This document shows positions 45,229-55,771 of a stretch of DNA of 64,000 nt, in pieces (the first letter of the stretch is position 1; every line of letters begins with the position of its first letter). The translations under genes were made by a program, and so were the position numbers. Under the pieces are notes generated by a model. It saw nothing but the letters and a program-made list of their open reading frames with translations. It made no database searches and was not told where the DNA came from. Source of the stretch: Neonectria sp. B-13 (Eukaryota > Ascomycota > Sordariomycetes > Hypocreales > Nectriaceae); NCBI GenBank assembly GCA_002682825.1, contig NOKP01000055.1:62001-126000 (forward strand), given 5' to 3'.

Positions 45229-46835
45229 ATGGCTGAAAACAATACATCGACTGCGCCGGAGATGGATCTCGAGAAGCCTGAGATCTCTACAAGAGAACAG
45301 ATCTCAGACAATTCTGATATCGAGTACGAGCGTGCCCAACTGCTCGCCAATCTACCAGACCCTGATGCGGGCAAAAGTGAGGAAGAGCGCCGTGCTATCG
45401 TAAGCAGTTCATCTCGTCTGACCAGTATTACCCCGCATGAACAAGGCTGATGGATAAACAGGACAAGAAGCTAATGCGGAAGGTTGACCTCTGGCTTATT
45501 CCCTGGTTATCTCTGCTCTATCTCCTATCGTTCCTCGATCGAACGAATATCGGCAATGCTCGCCTCGAGGGCATGGAGGAGCACCTTGGCATGGTACCCG
45601 GGAACTACAACTTGTCCCTCACCATCTTCTTCATCAGCTACGCTGTTGCTGAGCCCATCACCAATGCGCTGCTGAAGCGTCTCACCCCTCGCATCTTCTT
45701 CACGGCCATTATTGTGGTCTGGGGTATCATCATGACGCTGATGGGCCTGGTGACTAACTTCTCCGGTCTACTGGCAGCTCGTTGGTTCCTCGGGATCGCC
45801 GAGGCTGGCCTCTTCCCTGGTGTGAACTACTACCTTTCCTGCTGGTATAAGGGCTCTGAGATTGGCATGCGTACTTCCATCTTCTTTTCCGCCGCGGCTC
45901 TTGCGGGCTCCTTTGGTGGTTTGCTAGCTGCCGCCATCGCAAAGATGGACGGCCTCGGCAACAAGCACGGTTGGGCTTGGATCTTCATCATCGAAGGTCT
46001 AGCAACTGTCATCGTCGGCTTGTTTTGCTGGTGGATGGTTTTCGATTGGCCCGAGACAGCCAGTTTCCTTACTCCCGACGACCGCATTCGTGTCCAGCGC
46101 CGCCTCATCATGGATCGTCAGGGGCATACCGCCGAGGACTTTGACAAGCGGCATATCTACGCTGGTCTCACAGATTGGAAAACCTACGGCTACATGGTCA
46201 TCTACATGGGCTGCCTGACTCCTCTCTATGCCTTCTCCCTATTTCTGCCAACTATTCTTCGCGGAATGGGCTACGTGGGTACCAAGGCACAGCTTCTATC
46301 GGTTCCTCCTTACGCTGTTGCCGCCGTTTGCACTGTATGCGTCGGTTGGCTCGCCGACCGCACACGTTGGCGTGGATACTGCAACATGGTTACCGTTTCT
46401 ATTGGCATCTTGGGCTTCATCATGCTCCTCTCCAGCTCAAACCCTCGGGTTCAGTACGCCGGCTGCTTCCTAGGTTCGGCCGGTATTTATCCAACCATTC
46501 CGAACACGTTATCCTGGGTCGTCAATAACACCGAGGGCTCCCTCAAGCGTGCATTCGTGCTCGGGATGGTTGTTGGCTGGGGTAACCTAAATGGGGTTGT
46601 GTCATCCAACATCTACCTCGATCGTGAGAACCCCCGCTACTGGACCGGCCACGCTGTGGTACTCGGATACCAGATTGCCTTCCTCTTAGGTGGCTCTATC
46701 TTCATGCATATTGCGCTGCGCAAGATGAACAGTAATCGACGGGCTGGGAAGATGGACGAAAAGTGGGCGGCTTTGCCTGACGAGCAGCGCTGGATCCGTG
46801 GCGATCTGCGCCCGGACTTTATGTATACTCTCTGA
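45229..46835 (+). CDS. MFS permease of the anion:cation symporter (Dal5/TNA1-like) family
   Basis: Two exons, 45229-45399 and 45462-46835 (62-nt GTAAGC...ACAG intron), give 514 residues. Exon 2 begins DKKLMRKVDLWLIPWLSLLY, the family opening, then LSFLDRTNIGNARLEGME. ARWFLGIAEAGLFPGVNYYL and GWAWIFIIEGLATV follow, then WPETASFLTPDDR in the central loop, and GIYPTIPNTLSWVVNNTEG in the second half. Known: the family takes up allantoate, nicotinate, pantothenate, vitamin H or other organic anions with protons or cations. The late part (TKRAF-like LKRAFVLGMVVGWGNLNGV) fits the fungal branch. No neighbouring catabolic gene points to one substrate. Confidence 0.94.
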
Positions 46836-47092
46836 GGGAGAGATAGAGAGACAAAGGGCAAATAGACGAACAGCCTCATCAATCTTGCAATGGAAGCGAC
46901 GTGTCTGAAAGCAACCGTTCCACTTTGGGGTCAGGTGGCTATTGTTGTCGCCCAAAGTAGCCGGATGTTTGTTGCTGTCACAGTGACCTTTCTGTCTTAA
47001 GTCTGCGGAGAATGTATCCTTTTCTTAGTAGCTAGCTCATATACACGTGCCATAGTTCATCAACTGTCCACCACTTGCATGCGTCATTGTCT

Positions 47093-47750
47093 TCAAATAT
47101 TCGGCTTGTAGGCAATGCCCTCAACCTGCTTCACTCCTTCCAATCCGCTGAACCAACTCACACGATCCTTAGTAAACTGCTCTACCCTAGGCTTCAACTT
47201 CGTCTCGTGTAGGTTGAAATCATCCACAGTCCCGATACGCAGGATGCTGGTACCCGGGAAAGCGGCACCCACGCGGTACATGAGAGTGCCGCAAGTCGAA
47301 CAAAAGTGATTGGTCATGGTATGCCCCGAGCCGATTGTTTGAGACTCGCTGAATGTCTTCAGGATATTCTGACCGCGCAGATGCTTCAGGTGTGTGTCTG
47401 CCACGATGAAATTGGATGCGAACATGGAGGCCGTGATCTTGCGACAGTCGGTACAGTTGCAGACGAAGGTATCGATTAGGCCCGGACCCTCTGTTGGCTG
47501 CGGGGTATTGAGAGTAAGCAATTGAGCAGAGTTGTGGTTTGTTTTTGTTTTTGAAAGGTTACGTGAGAAGGGAATGGGGAGATTGTGAACGGCACTGCTA
47601 CAAGTGTGAACGGATTGCAAAACTTACAAATGCTAGTTGCACGGCACCGCAGAAGCAGGTAGCGGTCGCTTCATTCTCGTTGGACCAGCCGTCTTGAGCT
47701 CCCCCAGCCAGGGGAATGTAAGGCTTGGATTTATCGGCAGTGGCGGCCAT
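47093..47750 (-). CDS. GFA/CENP-V-domain protein (glutathione-dependent formaldehyde-activating enzyme-like)
   Basis: Two exons, 47750-47628 and 47497-47093 (130-nt GTAAGT...GCAG intron), give 175 residues. Zinc ligands in the expected order are CFCG in exon 1 (TATCFCGAVQLAF), then CNCTDCRKIT and HFCSTCGTLMYRVG. The fold's closing segment GTSILRIGTVDDF is present. Known: the family includes the bacterial enzyme that speeds formation of S-hydroxymethylglutathione; most fungal members have no proven activity, and some act on small electrophiles. It is head-to-head with the Old Yellow Enzyme gene, suggesting a shared response to reactive carbonyls. Confidence 0.9.
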
Positions 47751-48002
47751 TGTTGGGGGCTTTAATGCAAGTGTTTGTGGCGTGGGTGGATAATGGAGTT
47801 AGTTGGTCTGCTTGGTATGAACAGGATGTTGGACTGAAGAATTGAGAATGGATTGGTCGTTTGGAAACAGCAGACTTGCGTCTAATATAGGCACATAGTC
47901 CAGACATTGACTCGTGCAATTGAGACTGATTACCGACTACACTGACAAAGGAACTCTGCTTGGTGATGATGTAGAGTTTGGTGGATGCGGGGAAGTGCGC
48001 AA

Positions 48003-48183
48003 CTCCGGGGCTCCGGACTCTGTGATTGGCTTTCTCTGTGACGACGATCGCTGTAGGATTCCGCAACTCCGGTGCGCTAGCTTTTCCGTCTCTCCGCCAC
48101 TCCGTGACTCTCTGATTTCCGTCCCTCCAATCGTACCATGGTGCGACGCCTCGACTCCGGGCTCCGCTCATTCCGTCACTCCG
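48003..48183. promoter_or_regulatory. CTCCG-rich array in divergent GFA/OYE promoter
   Basis: CTCCG occurs eight times in 181 bp, all on the plus strand, starting at 48003, 48011, 48067, 48092, 48100, 48155, 48162 and 48179, with four further TTCCG. The reverse complement is CGGAG, a usual half-site for Zn2Cys6 proteins and the same half-site found in the palindrome between the regulator and ABC genes. It could instead be a degenerate simple repeat. Confidence 0.5.
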
Positions 48184-48467
48184 CGATGCCTTTTGAAATC
48201 AACAAAGCCGCTAGATAGTTGTGAGGTAGGTCTAGTCCAACACATTGTCCTCTAGAACCAAACTCTTATAAAAGCATTCAGCTCTTTTGACATGTTAGAT
48301 TTACTCCTTTCCAAACCAGACACCATCATTGAAGTCACCGACCCAAATCATCTCACAGCTTCCTATCACCCAATTCTGAGTCAAGGCTACACTAAATCTC
48401 CATCTCTTGTACTATTTTTCAACACACTACTCTACAACCCTTTGCGATCCTACCACATCCTAGCAAA

Positions 48468-49625
48468 ATGGGCTCAACCGTTCTGCCTCGCCCATCCGAA
48501 ACGAAACTTTTCAAGCCCTTGAAAGTGGGACATTTCGACCTCCAACAGCGAATCGTCTTAGCCCCATTGACTCGTTACCGCAACGATGACGAACATGTGC
48601 CTCTCCCCTTCATGCAGCAATACTACGGCGACCGTGCCTCCGCGCCAGGCACCCTAGTCATTTCGGAAGCGACTGGAATCTCTCATCCCGACGAAGGCCA
48701 TCGCAACGGCCCCGGTCTCGTGACGGACCGCCAGGTCGAGGCTTGGAGCAAGGTCATTGACGCCGTCCACGCGAGAGGCTCGTTCTTCTTTCAACAGCTT
48801 TGGAGTATGGGACGAGCTGCTTCGCCCGAGTACATGGCTGAGCGGGGTCTCCCGTACCGATCCAGCAGCGCCTCGGCCATGGAAGGTACCGACGAGGTCC
48901 CGAAGGAGATGACCGAGGAGGAGATCCTCGAGACGATTCAGAGCTTCGTCAGCACCGCCAAGAGGGCTGTTGCAGCGGGAGCAGATGGAGTCGAGATCCA
49001 TTCTGCGCACGGCTATCTCCTGGACCAGTTTCTCTCGGGCAGCGTAAATAAGCGCACTGACAAGTGGGGTGGTTCCATCGAGAACAGGTCACGGCTGACG
49101 CTCGAAGTGGTCAAGGCTGTCGTTGAAGCCATCGGTGCCGAGAGAGTGGCGATCCGGCTTTCACCTTACGCAGCCTTCCAGGGCTCCGAGAAGCCCGATG
49201 CTCACGAGCTCTTCACATATCTCATCGGCCAGCTGAAGAAGATGAACGTCAGGTTTGCCTACTTGTCTCTCGTCGAGGCGACCGGCGATCCGGGAGCCAT
49301 CATCTTCGACGGCAAGGAGACCAACCAGGGCAAGACCCTGGATTTCATTCTCGAGTCCTGGAACAACCTGTCGCCCGTTCTTGTGGCTGGAGGCTACCAG
49401 CCAGATACCGCTGGTCGGGCATTGGAGGAGCATTACCAAAAGTGGGATGTGATGATTGGCTTTGGGCGACACTTCCTGGCCAACCCAGATCTGGTTTTCA
49501 GGATCAAGAACGACATTTCCCTGAACAAGTACAACAGACCGACTTTCTACATCAACAAGTCCGAGGAGGGCTACAACGATTACCCCTTTAGCAAAGAGTA
49601 TGCGGCAGAAGCCAACAAAATTTGA
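48468..49625 (+). CDS. Old Yellow Enzyme family ene-reductase (FMN, NAD(P)H)
   Basis: A single exon encodes 385 residues. The barrel starts RIVLAPLTRYRNDDE. FFFQQLWSMGRAA carries the flavin-site Gln. H178 and H181 in VEIHSAHGYLLDQF match the substrate-binding pair, with Y183 at the place of the proton donor. NKRTDKWGGSIENRSR and the phosphate-binding end VAGGY ... GFGRHFLANPDLV are present. Known: OYEs reduce the C=C bond of alpha,beta-unsaturated carbonyls and some nitro compounds; fungal members serve in detoxification or in ergot-alkaloid and other pathways. No pathway genes surround it. It shares a CTCCG-rich promoter with a GFA protein, so a detoxification role is the more likely. All catalytic positions look intact. 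Confidence 0.95.
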   Translation: MGSTVLPRPSETKLFKPLKVGHFDLQQRIVLAPLTRYRNDDEHVPLPFMQQYYGDRASAPGTLVISEATGISHPDEGHRNGPGLVTDRQVEAWSKVIDAVHARGSFFFQQLWSMGRAASPEYMAERGLPYRSSSASAMEGTDEVPKEMTEEEILETIQSFVSTAKRAVAAGADGVEIHSAHGYLLDQFLSGSVNKRTDKWGGSIENRSRLTLEVVKAVVEAIGAERVAIRLSPYAAFQGSEKPDAHELFTYLIGQLKKMNVRFAYLSLVEATGDPGAIIFDGKETNQGKTLDFILESWNNLSPVLVAGGYQPDTAGRALEEHYQKWDVMIGFGRHFLANPDLVFRIKNDISLNKYNRPTFYINKSEEGYNDYPFSKEYAAEANKI

Positions 49626-49935
49626 AGGAAGGGGGGAGAGACGACCTAACGCGACCGAAGCAGCAACACCTTAGCTTAGAGACTAGAGAACGATGCATGA
49701 GCCATGAATACATGTTTAGAGAGATAGAGATTGGTATTTCGAAATCAGAATTTTACAGACACACTTTATCCCATGTCGCTTGTCGTGAATTCATCCAACT
49801 TCTTAAAAACATTTTCGCACTTGTTTGAACATGCGGTTTTAGGATGCTTTGAAACCCTCAGTCGATCATTTGGTGTTGAGTAGGTAGAGTCAGTGAACTG
49901 GTGGAGGCATGTACTGCCCTTTTAGTTTGAGGCCC

Positions 49936-50036
<101 letters not shown>

Positions 50037-50389
50037 ACGGATCGCGCAACTAAAAATCGCCTTCTCAATAAGCAATCATCTGTGTCAAATTGTTCAGTTA
50101 GCACATGGGGAGAGAGGGAAGATTGTCAGAGACACCCTAAGCTGAGATGTGATCGCCGTTGTGTAAACTGCGAAGCAACATGCTGAATTAGTCATCAAGT
50201 ATTTTGCCTGTTGGGATTTCTTCCGTGGTTACCAATCTCACTCTCCTCCCTCACTTCCATTTGTCGAGTACGCAGGATTATTCCAGACCATCACCACGAC
50301 TGGCAAAAAGACCGGGTTCTATCCTGTAATACCAGGCAATTGAAGCCGATATCTATACGTCCTCTACTTTTGGGGGATTCGCGCGAGCT

Positions 50390-52765
50390 ATGAGTCTCTC
50401 CGATACCCAATTGGCTTCACGGCCTGGAGATGCGACTCAGACCCAGCCTTCCATCGGGCGGGTTCGGAAACAAGTTTCGCGAGCTTGTGACTGGTGTCGC
50501 ACGAGGCGAATCCGGTGTGACAACGGTCAGCCGTGTAGAGCGTGTCTTAGGAGGAATGCGCAGTGCGCAAGAGCTGGTTTGGAGGTTGGCGAGCCGAGGA
50601 CCTTACCCCAGGCTCTAAGGTACGAAGGCTACAGAAATGACTAGTCAGAGGGTGAAGCTGGCCGTCCTGACCAGTGTCTAACGTGGAACACATCTAGGGA
50701 AATCGATAGATTGAAGTCGTGTCTGAAGGAGTTGGAGGCCGAACTGCTCCGCTACAAGTCACAGCACAACCCGACGCCCGACCAAAGTTCACACTCGTCG
50801 AGTTTTGAATACGGCCATCAACCATCCTTGCATGGCTTGTCGCCACAAACACCGGCACTGACGCCCTTCACACTGACGCCGGCTTCAAGACCCCAATGGG
50901 AGGGCATCCACGTTGCGACAGCCCGGTCCGACCAGGCCTCGTACTACGGTCCGACTTCGTCCTTCTACTTCATGAGTCGCATCGGAGGCTTCTTGGGCAA
51001 GGCCCTGCAGCAACCGTTTGCCGACCGGAGTCTTCAGCCTCGAGGCGCCAGCCGGCGTATGCACCTCGGAACCTCCATGGACGATGGAGATGAGCGGGAG
51101 GATGCTGTTCAGCCGACAGCAAGGGTCGACGGACGAACCGGCTCCCTGACTCGCGCACAAGAAGAAGCGTTCTTGGGATTGTTCTGGGAGGGATACCATT
51201 GCTTGCAACCCATTGTCGACGAAGTTGAGTTTCGGAGACACTTCACCTCGCTCTGGGAACCATCCGGACGGCGTCGAAAACAGTCCCCTCTAGTAGACAT
51301 TGTCCTTGCTCTTTGCCTGCAGTATGGGAATGCCATCATCCCTGGAGAGTCGGCCTCTTCGTCCGACCGCGACGCATCGTTGGAGGACGCGACGGTATCG
51401 GGAAGATGGTATTACCGGCGGTCGCAAGCCCTGCTCACGGCGGACCTCGAGAGCCCCTCCATTACCACGGTGCAATGCTACCTCTTCACCGCCATCTACC
51501 TCTGCTGCGCTTCTTTTCAGAACATGTGCCACATCGTCACGGCACAGGCCCTCCGGACTGCTCAAGTGTTGGGGCTGCATCTCGAGCCGCCCTTGGACTT
51601 GGCTCATGGCGAGAGGGAGCTACGTAAGAGGATCTGGTGGGCGTTGTGGGCCATGGATGCCAAGACGTCAGCCAAGCACGGCCGCCCGTTCCTCGTCGAC
51701 ATGGCTCAGGTGACAGTCACTCTGCCGTCCGACGGTCCGGAAGCTGCCTTCTATAACAGTGCGATCCTCGGATCCTACGGGCCCAATGTCACCTGGCTCA
51801 CCTACTCGATCCAATCCCAGAAGCTGTTCATCGCCATGGTCGACGTTCACAACTTGTTGTTCGTCAAGTGCGGCGAGGTCATGAGCCGGGAGGACCTTAC
51901 GTGTCTATACCATGACCCTGAAGCGTTGGAGTCGTGCGCTCAAGTGTTGGCATCGAAGCTTCCAGTTATGCGGAACTGGGTTGACAAGGTCCCTCCCGAG
52001 CTGAGGACGCGGCGTCAAAACGGCGGCGAGTCTCTTTCCGCAGACCATTCCGCAGTCAAGATAGAGGCACTTGCCCCAAAATGGCTCCAGCGTCAACGCA
52101 TATGTCTCGAGCTGATGTACCATAGCATGATGGTCAACCTCACCCGTCCATTCATCACATTCTACTCTCACTCGGGAACGTCTACTCACGTTGCCGAGCG
52201 CCTCGCCACAACGTGCGTCGACCATGCCATTGCCTACACGCTCATCGCGTACCAAGTCGTGACGGAGTCAGACATCCTGGGCGGTTGGACCGAGTATTTC
52301 AGCCTGCAGTGGAACGCGGCCATCACCATCGTCGGATTTGTCCTCGCATACCCGATCCACCCCAACACGCCAAAGGCGCGTCAAGCGTTAGAAAAGGCTA
52401 TCGAAACTTTTACCACCTGGGGAGAAACCTTCCCAGTTAGCGCCGATGCGGCGGCCATTACCAGAGACTTGATAGCCAAGGCAGATCTACTAGCCGAGCG
52501 CCTAAGTAGTGGAAATCCCTCGGCCGGCGCTTCAGGAACGGATGATGCAGTGGCGGTAGCCGGTACGGACGTTAACGAGGCCACGAGTGGTGGAGGTGAC
52601 GATGGGCTTGCGTGGCTTGATCCCAATCGACAAGAGGACGACCAGTTCAGCCACTTTATGGATTGGGCGTTGTCTGTGGATTCGTTCAACAGCTATGAGA
52701 CATTTTTCGACGTCAACAACCATGCGGACCCATGGACATTTGGGGTTGAACGGTCGTACGAATAG
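50390..52765 (+). CDS. Zn2Cys6 transcription factor, PF04082 type
   Basis: Two exons, 50390-50619 and 50698-52765 (78-nt GTACGA...CTAG intron), give 765 residues. The zinc cluster is C33-X2-C36-X6-C43-X5-C49-X2-C52-X6-C59 (ACDWCRTRRIRCDN). The splice forms RTLPQALREIDRLKS, which leads into a coiled coil (LKELEAELLRYKS). The middle domain begins EAFLGLFWEGYHCLQPIVDE and holds TAQVLGLHLEPP and ELRKRIWWALWAMDAK, the conserved core. The C-terminus has an acidic region (LDPNRQEDDQFSHFMDW) that could activate. The same layout (zinc cluster, TLPQALREIxRL, PF04082) is common among fungal sugar- and xenobiotic-linked regulators; no specific orthologue is claimed. The nearest downstream gene is the WSC protein on the same strand. 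Confidence 0.94.
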
Positions 52766-53350
52766 AGAAAAGAGCACGGGTGATGTTCCCCGACATATGG
52801 ATTCAGTAGGGCCACGCGGGTCTTCATGCTAGCTATTACCAAGTTGCCACAATCATATTATCTCTCAAGGTTTCCAGATGTCCGATGATGGCGTGGATAG
52901 GATAAGTTGGATAAGCTAGGTAAGCTAGGTAAGTTATTGACAGCAGCAGTAGAGACTCGAATGATTGCTTTAGGCTCGGCGGAGGGCATTTTGACCTTCA
53001 AATCGGGTCTAGTTTGGCAACAAGTCGTTGGCGCTTCGGCACGGAATGAAGGGAGGCTAGCCCAAAGCTGTTGCTATCCGACTCGGATGCATTCCTCTGT
53101 TCCACCAAACCCATACCGCATTCCTAACAGGCAATTAACTCGACGTTGAGGTGCGAACTCTACTGCTCCCGCGTTGATATGTTCGGATGATCCTGTCCCA
53201 GCAGCCTGGTTTAGCTTGGCGGTCGTCATCGTTAAAGTTCACATTCAAACCGAGGCCTGTCGAACAAGGCTCCTATAAACTACCATCTCCTGTTCGCCCT
53301 CAACCGCCACATCTCATCTCATCACATCACATCACACAACAACACACAAC
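52766..53350. other. Intergenic region with small direct repeat
   Basis: Near 52899-52934 the unit TAAGCTAGG recurs in tandem with variants (TAAGTTGGA, TAAGTTA). A TATAAA lies near 53275, and a CATCTCAT/CACATCA microsatellite runs into the 5' UTR of the WSC gene at 53351. No gene recognised. Confidence 0.5.
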
Positions 53351-55771
53351 ATGGTCAACCACAGTAAGACCCTACTGGGGCTCTTGACCATTGCTACTCC
53401 GGTACATGCCTTCTGGCGCATGTCGTGTGGCCTTATTCAGACTGGACGTGTTGATCCCATTGTCAGCCCTGGACGCGTCGCCGGCCACGTCCACAAAGTC
53501 TCAGGCGCCAGCAACTTTGGGTTGGACACTAGCTTCAGCGACCTTCAAGCCTCATCATGTACCTCGTGCGAGATCCAGGACGACAAGTCTGCGTACTGGA
53601 CACCACAACTTTACTACCAACACGGGAACGGCAGCTTTGAGATTGTTCCCAATAGCGGCACTGTTGTATACTATCTCGGGCGTGGTGAGAACAAGTCAAA
53701 CATTGAGTCATTCCCACCCGGTTTCCAGATGCTCTCTGGGGATAGCGGCGCCCGGTCCAAGGACACTACGACAATGACATACAGCACCGCCAAGTTCGCG
53801 GGTCGTCCCCAATCAGAGCGTGTCAGCTTCGCCTGCCTCGACAGCTCTGGCCCTATGGCGGAACGCGACAACATGTGGCGGACCGACTGTGACAACGGCA
53901 TGCGAGCACAAGTCCACTTCCAATCATGTTGGAATGGAGGCGACTACTCAGCTGACCAGAGCCACATCGCATACATGTCAAAAATCGACAACGGAATCTG
54001 CCCACCAACGCACCCTCGCCAGCTTCCACACCTGTTCTTCGAGGTCATTTACGGCGTCAATAACGTCGCCAAAACCAAGGGTGGCAAGTTCGTCTTCGCC
54101 AACGGAGACACAACCGGTTATGGCTTTCATGGCGACTTTCTGAATGGTTGGAACCCAGACGTTCTCTCAAGCGCCATCAAACAATGCATCAACAATGATG
54201 CCATCAGCGGAAGTGTTGCAAAGTGCCCACCCCTGGCTGCATCACAGACGCCCTGGTTCAGCACCAACTGTCCCGAGAGGCCGCCCCTTGTCAACGAGAC
54301 TGTCCGCGGACTGCTCAGCGACCTTCCGGGCTGCAACCCGGTAACAAGCGGCCCCGAGAGAGCACCCCAGAAGGCTTGCGCTGTGCAGCCGCCTTTGAAC
54401 GACTTTGGCGATTCTGGATCAGGCACCGTCTTCAACCCTGCCGTGGGAGACAAGCTGGGCACCTGGGCTTATGTTGGCTGCGCGGCGGAAGGCTCCTCTC
54501 GGACATTGGGCAAATATGCCGTCAGCTCTGACACCATGACCATAGACTGCTGCACAGCTGCTTGCAGGGCTCAGGGCTATCCGCTTGCAGGTCTCGAGAA
54601 CTCGCGCGAGTGCTACTGCGCAAACGACCTCACAAGTGGTGCTTCGTACCTGAAAGCCTCGACCTGCGCCTCAAAGTCGAAGATGGTCTGCGGAGGCAAC
54701 CAGACGCAATGGTGCGGAGCCCCGAGTCTGCTTACCATCTGGAACGACACCTCGTACACGCCGCCGGTGCCTCTCGTTGTTGGCTCGACCAAGATTGCCA
54801 AGGGCAGTGCCACCTACTTTGGATGCTGGTCCGAAGCCAGCAGCGGACGGGCACTGGCATCCGACCGCATGGTCAACGCTACCGGCATGACCAACGACAT
54901 GTGCGTGGCATACTGCAAGGCAGGCGGCTATGCGTATGCCGGCACCGAGTACGCCCAGGAGTGCTACTGCGGGGACAAGCTTGGCGGCAACAACATCACC
55001 GACATCACCCAGTGCTCCATGAAGTGCAAAGGCGACTCGACCAGTTACTGTGGCGCAGGCAGCAAGCTCAGCGTGTGGCAGGTCGCACAAACCCCGAAGT
55101 CGACTGCCCCTGTCACAGCGCTTGATGGCAATGCCCTCTACATGGGCTGCTATACCGACGGAGGCACCGGTGGCCGCACCCTCCCGAGTGCCTCCTTCGC
55201 CGGATCCTCCGTCTCGATCGAATCGTGCGCCGCCTTCTGCAAGAAAGGCAACTACCCACTCTTCGGCATGGAGTACAGCTCGGAGTGCTATTGCGGGTAC
55301 GCGACCAAGGCCCAGGCTACGCTAGCGAGCGACGGTGACTGCAAGATGGCCTGCGCGGGCAACAAGTCTCAGCTATGCGGTGGCAGCTCACGGATATCTG
55401 TCTGGAACAACACCATGTACACGCCCACACCAGCGCCACCAGTTTCCAGCAAGCTCAAGGCCAAGAAAGCTTACACCTACGTTGGCTGCTACACGGAAGG
55501 GGCTAGCAAGCGAGCGCTCGCGTCGGCAAAGACGGCTGACAGCAAAGGGATGACGATTGACCTGTGCCTAAGTTTCTGCTCGAGAAAAGGTTACGCCTAT
55601 ATGGGGGTTGAGAATGGCCAGGAGTGCTATTGCAATAACCCCGGGCCGTCTAATGGCAGTAAGAAGGCGTCGGAGTCCGCCTGCAACGTGCCTTGCAAGG
55701 GCGACAAGTCGACGAGATGCGGAGCGCTCAAGAAACTTAGTGTGTATAAGACAGGAATCAAAGCATCCTAG
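53351..55771 (+). CDS. Secreted DUF1996 protein with four WSC domains
   Basis: A single exon encodes 806 residues. The signal peptide is MVNHSKTLLGLLTIATPVHA. DUF1996 spans ~36-268, with DPIVSPGRVAGHVHKVSG, HPRQLPHLFFEV and GDFLNGW. Then come four WSC modules near 372-468, 490-580, 600-692 and 710-800. Each starts Y(V/F/M)GC and has the CYC pair (SRECYCAN, AQECYCGD, SSECYCGY, GQECYCNN) and a closing CGG/CGA...LS(V/I)W-type end. Known: WSC modules bind fungal cell-wall glucans or chitin; DUF1996 is of unknown function, often in secreted proteins. There is no membrane helix or GPI signal at the C-terminus, so it is probably a secreted wall-binding protein rather than a stress sensor. Multiple NxS/T sites suggest glycosylation. 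Confidence 0.93.
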   Translation: MVNHSKTLLGLLTIATPVHAFWRMSCGLIQTGRVDPIVSPGRVAGHVHKVSGASNFGLDTSFSDLQASSCTSCEIQDDKSAYWTPQLYYQHGNGSFEIVPNSGTVVYYLGRGENKSNIESFPPGFQMLSGDSGARSKDTTTMTYSTAKFAGRPQSERVSFACLDSSGPMAERDNMWRTDCDNGMRAQVHFQSCWNGGDYSADQSHIAYMSKIDNGICPPTHPRQLPHLFFEVIYGVNNVAKTKGGKFVFANGDTTGYGFHGDFLNGWNPDVLSSAIKQCINNDAISGSVAKCPPLAASQTPWFSTNCPERPPLVNETVRGLLSDLPGCNPVTSGPERAPQKACAVQPPLNDFGDSGSGTVFNPAVGDKLGTWAYVGCAAEGSSRTLGKYAVSSDTMTIDCCTAACRAQGYPLAGLENSRECYCANDLTSGASYLKASTCASKSKMVCGGNQTQWCGAPSLLTIWNDTSYTPPVPLVVGSTKIAKGSATYFGCWSEASSGRALASDRMVNATGMTNDMCVAYCKAGGYAYAGTEYAQECYCGDKLGGNNITDITQCSMKCKGDSTSYCGAGSKLSVWQVAQTPKSTAPVTALDGNALYMGCYTDGGTGGRTLPSASFAGSSVSIESCAAFCKKGNYPLFGMEYSSECYCGYATKAQATLASDGDCKMACAGNKSQLCGGSSRISVWNNTMYTPTPAPPVSSKLKAKKAYTYVGCYTEGASKRALASAKTADSKGMTIDLCLSFCSRKGYAYMGVENGQECYCNNPGPSNGSKKASESACNVPCKGDKSTRCGALKKLSVYKTGIKAS

